A stretch of 64,000 nt of DNA from Bostrychus sinensis (Eukaryota; Chordata; Actinopteri; Gobiiformes; Eleotridae): contig CM036254.1 of assembly GCA_020698575.1 (NCBI GenBank), positions 239,992-303,991 on the forward strand. The letters are read 5' to 3'. Position 1 is the first letter of the stretch, and each line of letters begins with the position of its first letter. Below are positions 10,477-20,265 of this stretch, piece after piece. The translations under genes were made by a program, and so were the position numbers. Under the pieces are notes generated by a model. That model had not been told where the DNA came from and did not search any database. It saw only the letters and a program-made list of their open reading frames with translations.

Positions 10477-10808
10477 GTGAGGACCTGGACTCTCTCAGGT
10501 GAGGACCTGGACTCTCTCAGGTGAGGACCCGGACTCTGTCAGGCGAGGACCTGGACTCTCTCAGGTGAGGACCCGGACTCTCTCAGGTGAGGACCCGGAC
10601 TCTGTCAGGCGAGGACCTGGACTCTCTCAGGTGAGGACCCGGACTCTCTCAGGTGAGGACCCTGGACTCTCTCAGGTGAGGACCTGGACTCTGTCAGGTG
10701 AGGACCCGGACTCTGTCAGGTGAGGACCCGGACTCTGTCAGGTGAGGACCCGGACTTTCTCAGGTGAGGACCCGGACTCTGTCAGGTGAGGACCTGGAAT
10801 CTCTCAGG
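10477..10808 (+). repeat. 22-bp minisatellite repeating a splice-donor sequence, about 15 copies
   Basis: Each unit contains TCTCAGGTGAGGACCTGGAC or close variants (GTCAGGTGAGGACCCGG). The array begins exactly at the exon 4 donor, so the exon end and the intron start are copied again and again. Copy B has the matching array at 30488-30795. Confidence 0.95.
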
Positions 10809-10904
10809 TGTTGGTCCTGGGTCTACCACAGGTTGGTCCATGGTTTGGTCCAGGTCTTGGTCTCTGGTCTGGTCTACAGTAAAGTGGACTTGTGTGTGTT
10901 TCAG

Positions 10905-10951
10905 GCTGGATCCTGCTGGAGAACGATGGATGGTCCCAGGTCTGAGGAAGT
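10905..10951 (+). CDS. NLR copy A, 47-nt linker exon before B30.2
   Basis: The acceptor TGTGTTTCAG precedes 10905 and the donor AAGT|GTGAGT follows 10951; phases are 2-1. It encodes LDPAGERWMVPGLRK, a segment that links LRR and PRY-SPRY in this family. Confidence 0.8.
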
Positions 10952-11036
10952 GTGAGTCTCATTTACATTTGATTCATTTAATATTTGAATCCAAAGATGT
11001 TGGAGACTGTGAAGAGCGGACAGAGGACTTTCTGTT

Positions 11037-11230
11037 TTTGTTTTTTATTAGAAGGACAGTGCATATTAACCAACAGTACAACTGTAAACTATGCCAGAGG
11101 CTAGTTTTCATCTGTAGTCCTTGGCCAGATGTACAGGGGGCATCCTAGGAAACAATAAAACATTTAAGCATATAACAATAGATTTACAAACATCAGATTA
11201 GCTGGACTCAATAGCAGGAGCAGAAATACA
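11037..11230 (+). other. Intronic block shared by both NLR copies
   Basis: This block includes ACAGTGCATATTAACCAACA and AAACAATAAAACATTTAAGC, and it recurs in copy B at about 30050-30250. Its composition resembles a dispersed-element untranslated region, but it was not assigned. Confidence 0.35.
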
Positions 11231-11282
11231 ATCAAGTTAGTAAAAGACATTAAATACAACTGAGAAAAAAATAGTTAATACA

Positions 11283-12755
11283 GCAGGTTGTTCAGCATCA
11301 GCAGCAGATAGTTCAGCATCAGCAGCAGGTAGTTCAACATCAGCAGCAGGTAGTTCAGCATCAGCAGCAGATAGTTCAACATCAGCAGCAGATAGTTCAA
11401 CATCAGCAGCAGGTAGTTCAACATCAGCAGCAGGTAGTTCAGCATCAGCAGCAGGTAGTTCAGCATCAGCAGCAGGTAGTTCAACATCAGCAGCAGGTAG
11501 TTCAGCATCAGCAGCAGATAGTTCAACATCAGCAGCAGGTAGTTCAGCATCAGCAGCAGATAGTTCAACATCAGCAGCAGGTAGTTCAGCATCAGCAGCA
11601 GATAGTTCAACATCAGCAGCAGGTAGTTCAGCATCAGCAGCAGGTAGTTCAACATCAGCAGCAGGTAGTTCAACATCAGCAGCAGGTAGTTCAGCATCAG
11701 TAGCAGTTATTTCAGCATCAGCAGCAGGTAGTTCAACATCAGCAGCAGGTAGTTCAACATCAGCAGCAGATAGTTCAACATCAGCAGCAGTTAGTTCAGC
11801 ATCAGCAGCAGATAGTTCAGCATCAGCAGCAGGTAGTTCAGCCTCAGCAGCAGATAGTTCAGCATCAGCAGCAGTTAGTTCAGCATCAGCAGCAGATAGT
11901 TCAACATCAGCAGCAGATAGTTCAACATCAGCAGCAGGTAGTTCAGCATCAGCAGCAGGTAGTTCAACATCAGCAGCAGGTAGTTCAGCATCAGCAGCAG
12001 GTAGTTCAGCATCAGTAGCAGTTATTTCAGCATCAGCAGCAGGTAGTTCAACATCAGCAGCAGATAGTTCAACATCAGCAGCAGATAGTTCAACATCAGC
12101 AGCAGGTAGTTCAACATCAGCAGCAGTAGGTAGTTCAGCATCAGCAGCAGGTAGTTCAACATCAGCAGCAGGTAGTTCAACATCAGCTGCAGATAGTTCA
12201 ACATCAGCAGCAGGTAGTTCAACATCAGCAGCAGGTAGTTCAACATCAGCAGCAGCAGGTAGTTCAGCATCAGCAGCAGGTAGTTCAGCCTCAGCAGCAG
12301 CAGGTTGTTCAGCATCAGCAGCAGGTAGTTCAGCATCAGCAGCAGGTAGTTCAGCATCAGCAGCAGGTAGTTCAGCCTCAGCAGCAGCAGGTTGTTCAGC
12401 ATCAGCAGCAGGTAGTTCAGCATCAGCACAGATAGTTCAACATCAGCAGCAGATAGTTCAGCATCAGCAGCAGGTAGTTCAACATCAGCAGCAGGTAGTT
12501 CAGCATCAGCAGCAGGTAGTTCAACATCAGCAGCAGGTAGTTCAACATCAGCAGCAGCAGGTAGTTCAGCATCAGCAGCAGATAGTTCAGCATCAGCAGC
12601 AGATAGTTCAGCATCAGCAGCAGGTAGTTCAACATCAGCAGCAGGTAGTTCAGCATCAGCAGCAGGTAGTTCAACATCAGCAGCAGGTAGTTCAACATCA
12701 GCAGCAGCAGGTAGTTCAACATCAGCAGCAGGTAGTTCAACATCAGCAGCAGATT
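11283..12755 (+). repeat. 21-bp minisatellite, about 70 copies, intron of copy A
   Basis: The unit is CAGCAGCAGGTAGTTCAGCA plus T, with A/G variation and a few 24-bp units carrying an extra CAG. The complementary strand reads MLNYLLL indefinitely, which is a by-product of the unit length. The copy B array (29403-30010) is less than half as long. Confidence 0.97.
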
Positions 12756-12905
12756 AGATTGTCATTAGCAACAAAGGAGTTAGCTGTACTCACACCACCA
12801 GGGACAGGGCCAGAGATGTTAGCTAGCCCTGTGAATGAGTCTGTGAATGAATAATGCAATTGGCAAATGTCTGAGTGTCCACCGAAGCACTATATCAGTC
12901 TGATG

Positions 12906-12906
<1 letters not shown>

Positions 12907-12944
<38 letters not shown>
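12907..12944 (+). repeat. ATT microsatellite
   Basis: About twelve uninterrupted ATT triplets lie in the same intron. Copy B lacks this run. Confidence 0.9.
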
Positions 12945-12947
<3 letters not shown>

Positions 12948-13259
12948 TTTTGTGTTTTTTGGTTTTTTTTGTTTTTTTTGTAAAATTGTAGATGCTATTA
13001 CATACACTGACATACAAAATGTTAAAATTCTGAAAATAATTAAATATGTGGTATTTTGATCAGGGCAGAAGTCTTGAACAAAAAAAAAATGAAGTTTTGC
13101 ACTTTTTTATGATGTTTTGTGACGAGGACACTTTTGTCTCTGAACAGGAGCAGCGTAACTTTTTAAAATTGGAGCACAAGGGTTAATATTGAACAGTTAA
13201 AGGTTTTTAAAGTCAGAGAGTTATTAGTCACATCAGTGTGTTGTGTTTGTGTCTCTCAG

Positions 13260-13876
13260 ATTCCTGTGAACTCTCTCTGGATCCAAACACAGCTCACAGA
13301 GAACTCCTTCTGTCTGAGGACAAACGGACAGTGACCTGTGTGGAGGAGGAGCAGCAGTATCCAGATCATCAGGACAGGTTCAGCTTCTGGCCTCAGGTCC
13401 TGAGTTCCACTGGTCTGACTGGGCGCTGTTACTGGGAGCTGGACTGGAGCGGGGAGGAGGGGTTTTCTATAGCAGTGAGTTACAGAGGAATCAGACGAAG
13501 AGGAGAGAGTAAAGACTGTCTGTTTGGATTCAATGATCAGTCCTGGATCCTTATGATTGATGGAGAGTACTGGGTCTGGCACAACAAGAGAGTAACACAA
13601 GTTTACCCCTCCTCAGGTAGAGTGGGCGTGTCCTCAGGTAGAGTGGGCGTGTCCTCAGGTAGAGTGGGCGTGTTCCTGGACTCTGAGGCTGGATCTCTGT
13701 CCTTCTATGAGGTCCTCTCTGATGGAGAACTGTTCCACCTCTACACCTTCAGCTCCACCTTCACTGAGCCTCTGTTTCCTGGGTTTGGACTGGACTCTGG
13801 TTCCTCAGTGTCTCTGGTGGATGTGAGCGGAGAGCGCCCCCTGGTGGACAGACCCTGCTCAGACTCATATCTGTAA
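13260..13876 (+). CDS. NLR copy A, B30.2 (PRY-SPRY) exon and stop
   Basis: The acceptor GTCTCTCAG precedes 13260; the exon is entered in phase 1 and ends with TAA at 13874-13876. PRY motifs are CELSLDPNTAHRELLLSED, QQYPDHQDRF and TGRCYWELDW. SPRY motifs are FGFNDQSW, VGVFLDSEAGSLSFYEV, LYTFSSTFTEPLFPGF and CSDSYL at the end. The seven-residue SSGRVGV occurs three times in a row before the canonical LDSEAG; one copy is usual. The exon itself is intact. B30.2 is the presumed ligand-binding end of the protein. Confidence 0.9.
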
Positions 13877-13965
13877 CAGTTGGACTCATGGCTGTGGGAG
13901 TCTGCAGGAACATGAGTTAAATACAAACCTCAGATCCACTGTTTCTTTGTTTGTTGTATGTTCAA

Positions 13966-15248
13966 AAAAAGTTAAAAATTAAAAATTAAAAATTAAGTAT
14001 GAAACTGTCATGAAACTGATGGTCTGTGCGCAAATCTTTTAATGAATTGAATTGTAAAGGATTTATTTTGCAAATTGTGAGCTGATGCTGTAAACTCAGA
14101 CTGAAACAACTTTGTAAGAATGAAAGTGCTACAATCCTTACGTTCAAAAGGAGCAGATAATATAAGATTACTCTTCTTTTTGCTCATTTTCATTCAGTTT
14201 TCATTTTGCTGACTTTCTTGCTCTTGAGATTTCTATGCTTTTTCCTTTTAAATTATGAATGAAATAAATAGTTATAAATATGTTGTAAATGTATTAAAAA
14301 CGTGGTTAAAATCACATTAAAATGAGTTTGTCACATAAAAGTGTTGAGAAATGGTTCAAAGCTGTTCTAAGCCAGTCCTGGTTTTTGTGGTTAGTTTGGT
14401 AAAAAGTTCCTTGTATTTCCAAGTTTGTTATAAACGTACTGCCAGCAGGCTCTGGTTACACCTAACCTGTTACCTGTCAGTCTTTGGTTTTCTTTAATGT
14501 GATTGGTTGATGTGAATCTAATGTCCAATGAGAGGCAGAGGGCGGAGCCTAAGTGTGGCCAGTGTAGAAAGGCTAAGGCCTGTGGCGTTCGGCTGCTAAG
14601 CTTTGCTAAAGGAGGCTGAAGCTAAGCTAACAGGGAAGATGCTCACAAAATAAGTGTGGCTGCAGAGTCTACGGCTGTTTGTTGGACTGTTTAACCCTGG
14701 GATGAGTGAGTACTCCATGTGTAGGATTTTTGTGCTTCAGACCAAATGTTATGAGCCTTAAACTGTGATGCTAATGGTGAATTAGCGCGTTAGCATTTTA
14801 GCGCTAGCTGTTAGCCACTCTATGTAAAGTCTATGAGCCTGAGATAAATTTAAGAAACTCCTCACCTTCCACAAAGAACTCTGCCTCTTTCTCATCTGTG
14901 TACTTCAGGACAAAACACAAGCTCTGGAACTACATCATATGATCCATCAGCTCTCACTTTTACTAAACACAGACTTTTATTTTATGTGTTATTTAATTGA
15001 TTCTTAAGGTTTTTTCCCACATTTCTTTCTTATTTGTGTTATTTCCTCTAACAGCCTGTTCTGGCTCTGTTTCAGGCTGGAGTTCAGTTTGGGACTGACA
15101 CCATATTTGTTCTACATGGTTTTGATAAAAATAGTATAAAATAAATAAAAGTAAATAAGAAATAAATACATAAATGTTTAAAATTAGCACGTTAGCATTT
15201 TAGCACTAGCTATTAGCCAGTATATGTAAAGTATATGAGCCTTAGATA
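13966..15248. other. Spacer of the inverted duplication, no gene seen
   Basis: AT-rich sequence. A segment at about 14765-14860 (TTAGCATTTTAGCGCTAGC and TAAGAAACTC) recurs at about 15185-15250 and 15680-15700, and serves as an empty-site reference for the transposon at 15249. Confidence 0.4.
14263..14268 (+). terminator. Candidate poly(A) signal of copy A
   Basis: AATAAA lies about 390 nt after the stop codon, inside AT-rich sequence. It is the first canonical hexamer downstream, but there is no direct evidence of use. Confidence 0.3.
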
Positions 15249-15679
15249 CAGGGTCACCCCAAGGCCTTGAAAGCATTAAAATGGTATTAAATTTAATTCT
15301 GTCAATATCAAGGCCTTAAAAGTATTAAATATTATGAGTAGGTATTAAATTTTGTTTATCTAGGTCTTAAAATTTGTTGAAACATTTTATTATTACAAAA
15401 AGTAGTCACTGCAAAAACAAAATATATTTATAGAAGAAATGTTCTCATTGAAATGCATGATTCATTTATTATGATTTTTTAATGCAGCTCTGGAGTTCTT
15501 TCATCTGTGTCAGACTTTTAATTAAAATCCTTGAGTTTCAGAGATTAGTGCGGCTAATTCTTTAGAGTTAAACTCATACAGATTATTGTTCTGTTGACGA
15601 TGCTGGCATTAAATTGTGTGGCATTAAAAAGTCTTAAAAAGGTCTTAAATTTGCCAGGACAAACCCTGGAGCGGCCCTG
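15249..15679. mobile_element. hAT-like MITE with CAGGG ends
   Basis: A 431-bp element runs from CAGGGTCACC to GCGGCCCTG and is flanked by TAGATA on both sides. A related sequence at 14834-14860 (GAGCCTGAGATAAAT) shows the site without the insertion. The interior repeats CTTAAAA/GGTCTTAAA motifs near both ends. It has no coding capacity. Confidence 0.65.
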
Positions 15680-16892
15680 TAGATAAATGTAAGAAACTAA
15701 AGAGACGTTCTGCTGCACAGTGGACACAGAGAACTCCTTTGGACTCTTCTGCTGTGGACAGCTCCAGTCTCAGTCTCACCCAAGTGTATCTTCAGCCCGT
15801 GGCGCTAACTCCCACCCGAACTCCAACCACGCTGCCGAGTGGGACTCGCATGGTCACGGACAGCGCCTGGACGAGCCCTCTCACCTCACTCAGAGGATCC
15901 GTGAGTAACCTCAGCCATAAGCACGGGCAGCTTTATTTTCTGCTTCTTTACAAGTGAAGCGGCCATTTGTGTGTTTTCTGGACACAACGATCCCGAGAAA
16001 CAAATCTGGCCTGCAGCGGTGAATTATTCTGAGCTCAAAAACTGTTAAACAACAAAAAGGTCACATATGGAACTGAACTTAAAGGGAAGTACAGTGTGTG
16101 GATGGAATATTCTGCTAAACTGTTTATTGTGAAGTAAGTCACAAAGTTTACTGAAAGACACACTACAACTTATTCTTTTAGCTTTTATTGATAATATTTA
16201 CTAAATTCTTCCTTTTTGACTTTAACGTACTTTGTTGTGTCATTGTTATATTATTTACACATTCAAACTCAAGTAGAAGTAATTTCATGTCTTCTTGAAG
16301 GTTATGCAGATTTAAAAAAGTTTAAAAGCTGAAATTCATTTTTCTTAGTGAGATTTAAACTCAGGTAATTCATATTTTTCCTCCTGCACTGTCTAAGAAG
16401 GTAAAAAGTTTAATACTATCATTTATACAGCGTTCTCTCTCAGTTTTTGTTCCTCCCCCTCCCTTCGGGTAGTCACTCAGGCCACGCCCACTTCATCGCG
16501 CATGCTAAGGGTTGTTGACATTAGCGTTAGCCTGCAGCAGTTGTTTCTGAGTTGAAACGGAGCAGATAGCGAGGTAAGCTCATCTTTTTAAACACTTTCA
16601 CACTTGTTACTTTCCTTTTTACCTTTTACTCGCTGTTATGTGGATATAAAGTAAGACTGAATGTCAGAAAATTAAAGTTTTATGGTTAATATTTGAGAGA
16701 ATCACTCACGACCACAGTGCTCCACTGAGACATGCTATCACTGTGCTAACGCTAAATATCGACCCTTTTTACCATAATTTTATAAATGTTTTGCTAAAGT
16801 CAACCTGGAGATGGTGTAATGTTATTTATTTTCAATTATATTTACAATGTAACGAGTTTTTGACACAGCGTTTGACAATCTGTCATCCCCAC
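15680..16892. other. Unassigned; weak splice-like signals
   Basis: GGATCC|GTGAGT near 15900, GCGAG|GTAAGC near 16573 and CATCCCCACAG near 16892 resemble donors and an acceptor. A 72-codon frame at 15739-15957 matches nothing recognised. These could be non-coding exons or chance. Confidence 0.2.
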
Positions 16893-17415
16893 AGCTACAA
16901 CTACAACTACAACTACAGCTGCAGCTACAACTACAGCTGCAGCTACAGGTACAACTACAACTACAGCTGCAGCTACAGGTACAGCTACAGCTACAACTAC
17001 AGCTACAACTACAACTACAACTACAGCTACAACTACAACTACAGCTACAACTACAGCTACAACTACAACTACAGCTGCAGCTACAGGTACAGCTACAGCT
17101 ACAACTACAGCTACAACTACAGCTACAACTACAACTACAGCTGCAGCTACAGGTACAGCTACAGCTACAGCTACAACTACAACTACAACTACAGCTGCAG
17201 CTACAGGTACAGCTACAGCTACAACTACAACTACAGCTACAACTACAGCTACAGCTACAGCTACAGCTACAACTACAGCTACAGCTACAGCTACAGCTAC
17301 AACTACAACTACAACTACAGCTGCAGCTACAGGTACAGCTACAGCTACAACTACAACTACAGCTACAACTACAGCTACAGCTACAGCTACAACTACAACT
17401 ACAACTACAGCTACA
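16893..17415 (+). repeat. Hexanucleotide array TACAAC/TACAGC, left part
   Basis: About 87 copies of TACAAC, TACAGC, with scattered TGCAGC and TACAGG. Six-base periodicity keeps long frames open (YNYNYS and CSCS), which have no coding value. Confidence 0.95.
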
Positions 17416-18722
17416 TGTAGCCCATGTGACAAAACCGGAGTCGGGGTGCTTTCTCTCTTTCCCTCTCTTTCTCCATTCACTTCCCATTCGTTGCTACTTC
17501 TCGCGATAGTAAATGCTTTTACAAGGGTTGCGTCATCCAATCACGTGACCGGGTGCGCCCAATCAAGCGACAATATAACCTGGCAGCCATCCACTGTCAG
17601 TAGGTGCGGGGACAAGCACGGGGGAAGTTGCTGCAGGTAAGCTTTAAGGCTATTTTACTGCGTTAAATTACTCTCGGCACCTGAAATTTATTGTACTGCC
17701 TGTTAACTTGTAGGCGCCAACCACCACGTCCTAACCGCGTTGAAAGGGGTCCAACTCGAGCGTACGACAACACGGAATTGGTGAGTGTTTGCATTATGCT
17801 AACGCTAGCTTAGCCGGCTCCATGCGGTTGCATGGGCTGGTTAGCATCTGTGTTTTGAGCCTGGTTCTCCACTATTTCTCATGCAAATGAAATGCTATTG
17901 ATGTCTGATGTTCTCCAAGCTACTTACTGTACTTGTGCTGTGTGTTGGAGGCATTTTAAAGCCCAAACTCACCGTTTTATTAGTGCTTGTAATATGAATG
18001 GTAGCTATTGGAGGTCAAGCATGCAGTGCTTTTCACTTTGGGTTTTATTGTGTATCAGCACTATGCATAGTGGTATTTATTTGTGTGTATATTTGATGCT
18101 GAAATATTTTTGTAATGAGCTAATTGAAATGATTTATACACTTAAGAATATTTTAATACAATTAGTATTAATATGAGGGTTAACCTAGTTTTGTGCACAA
18201 TTTTGACTGTGATGGTGACTCGGTCCTGTGTTTTAATCAGGCCAGGTACTCATGGATGGCGAGCTAAAGAGTAGGCCTAGAGCCTGAATCAACATTCGCC
18301 TCAACATTCGCCTCAACATTCGTCTCAACATTTGTCTCAACATTTGAAGAACGCTAGCACCAGTTCTGCTAGGGCTGGTAGGAGGCTCCCTGCAGCCAAC
18401 TTGAACTCACTGCCTTGCACCTCACTTGCTTTACAGTTCTCATACATATAAACAACCGAGTCATATGAACTTTGTCCTGGACGCAATCATCTGAACTAGC
18501 CTTACATGGCTAATAAAGACTGTTTGATATTGAGAGCTGTATACATGATTAGATTGTAGTGAATGGCCATTCGATTATTGTATGTTTTGTATTGTCCACT
18601 GTCTGCTTTTAATACATGGTACCAGCAAACAACAATTCAGTGTCTGTTCACTCTCCTTGAGCCGCACCTAGTTCTTCTGATACTAGCCCATTGGTAAACT
18701 CATACATAGCACATATGCTACA
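17416..18722 (+). mobile_element. Probable solo LTR inside the hexanucleotide array
   Basis: A 1,307-bp block begins TGTAGC and ends GCTACA, forming a 6-bp inverted terminus with TG...CA ends, and is bordered by TACA on both sides. It splits an otherwise continuous TACARC array. Inside, in order, are two CCAAT boxes with a CACGTGAC site (17537-17560), a TATA-like AATATAAC near 17571, a strong donor CTGCAG|GTAAGC near 17640, a second exon-like block ending TTG|GTGAGT near 17780, and AATAAA near 18512. These suit an LTR with its own promoter and poly(A) signal. No internal retroviral genes are present. TACA also occurs in the repeat, so the duplication is weak evidence. Confidence 0.55.
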
Positions 18723-19531
18723 TACAGGTACAACTACAGCTACAACTACAACTACAGCTACAACTACAACTACAGCTACAACTACAACTACAGCTACAAC
18801 TACAACTACAGCTACAACTACAACTACAGCTACAACTACAGGTACAGCTACAACTACAGGTACAACTACAGCTACAGGTACAGCTACAACTACAGGTACA
18901 GCTACAGGTACAGGTACAGCTACAGCTACAGGTACAACTACAGCTACAGGTACAACTACAGCTACAGGTACAACTACAGCTACAGGTACAACTACAGCTA
19001 CAGGTACAACTACAACTAGAGCTACAGGTACAGCTACAACTACAGCTACAGGTACAACTACAGCTACAGGTACAACTACAGCTACAGGTACAACTACAAC
19101 TAGAGCTACAGGTACAGCTACAGCTACAGGTACAGCTACAACTAGAGCTACAGGTACAGCTACAGCTACAGGTACAGCTAGAGCTACAGGTACAGCTACA
19201 GGTACAGCTACAGGTACAGCTACAGCTACAGGTAAAGCTACAGCTACAGGTACAGCTACAGGTACAGGTACAGGTACAGCTACAACTACAGGTACAGCTA
19301 CAACTACAGCTACAGGTACAGCTACAGCTACAACTACAGCTACAGGTACAGCTACAGGTACAGCTACAGCTACAGGTAAAGCTACAGCTACAGGTACAGC
19401 TACAGGTACAGGTACAGCTACAACTACAGGTACAGCTACAGGTACAACTACAGCTACAGCTACAACTACAGCTACAGGTACAACTACAGGTACAACTACA
19501 GGTACAACTACAGGTACAGCTACAACTACAC
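18723..19531 (+). repeat. Hexanucleotide array TACAGC/TACAGG/TACAAC, right part
   Basis: About 135 copies, richer in TACAGG than the left part. There are variants TAGAGC and TAAAGC, and a repeated block of about 140 bp around 19200-19410. Confidence 0.95.
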
Positions 19532-20265
19532 CAACTCAGAGGGAGAGGCCTCACGGAGCAGCACCAGTTTAAAGGTTAGAAATATATAATATATGATCTA
19601 TAATTTATGATAAACTGTATGTAGCGGCTATTTCTAAAAGGTTTAAACAGCTGCAGTGAGTAATAATAATAAGTAATAATAAGTAATAATCCATTTATTG
19701 AAGAAAAGTTTGAGACATTACATTCACAGCAGATAGAAAATCTGTCTGCTCCCTTTCCTGGGGTCGCTCTCCACTGACTACCTGACTACATTTGTACAAA
19801 CTATATTTAACTATTTTAACCTAACTTATTATACATGAATTTAATAACATTTTAATCACATTTTTACTTAAGACAATCTTAGCATTAATCAAATATTTAT
19901 CTTTTTTAGTAGTTTTTAACATTGGCTTCTTTTCTGCATAGCTCTACAAAATTAAATCTTTACAGTTTTAACCAATATTATTTTTTACATTTTTACAATT
20001 AAATTATTTAGCCTTTAGCTGTGTAGCTCTCACAATGATACGTTAAACTACAAAATAAAGTACAGCTTGCCTTTGACAGTATAGTAAGTAATGTATGTGC
20101 AGCTGCTAACACATAAACATTTAGTTTCAGAGCCAGTGGTGTTTTTCCTCAGCCCAGCTGTTCCTGCTGACAGCCCCCTGTGTACAGAGCCCTGCACATT
20201 TCTACTGTGGACTCACAGATGTTACAGTGGACCCAGTGTTGAGCTGGAGCTGAGTTTCTGATGAG
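19532..20265. other. No gene seen
   Basis: AT-rich sequence between two arrays. Confidence 0.4.

Larger units (their letters stand above)
6256..13876 (+). pseudogene. NLR copy A: NLRC3-like FISNA-NACHT-LRR-B30.2 gene, frameshifted
   Basis: Nine exons can be traced by homology to copy B and by splice sites: 6256-6408, 6487-6550, 7269-9180, 9249-9416, 9675-9842, 10065-10232, 10306-10476, 10905-10951 and 13260-13876. The domain order is a Pro/Gly N-terminal exon, FISNA, NACHT (Walker A GVAGIGKT, Walker B FIFDGLDE), winged-helix region, four LRR exons and PRY-SPRY. Intron phases are consistent throughout. Two extra bases in the NACHT exon (about 8045-8050 and 8917-8920) break the frame, so translation would end at 8264. 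Copy B lacks both. The family acts as cytosolic innate-immune sensors; this copy is probably a pseudogene unless the insertions are assembly errors. It lies tail-to-tail with copy B. Confidence 0.88.
6437..13965 (+). repeat. Left arm of the large inverted duplication
   Basis: The sequence matches the reverse complement of 28275-37377 exon by exon and through much of the introns. Homology starts at CAGCTCTGGTTCAGG and ends near TGTTTCTTTG after the stop codon. Differences are tandem-repeat lengths and a few insertions and deletions. Confidence 0.9.

Noticed and set aside
16743..19572. Frames of YNYNYS, CSCS, VAVA and TATG repeats
   Set aside because: They are translations of a hexanucleotide repeat in different frames.
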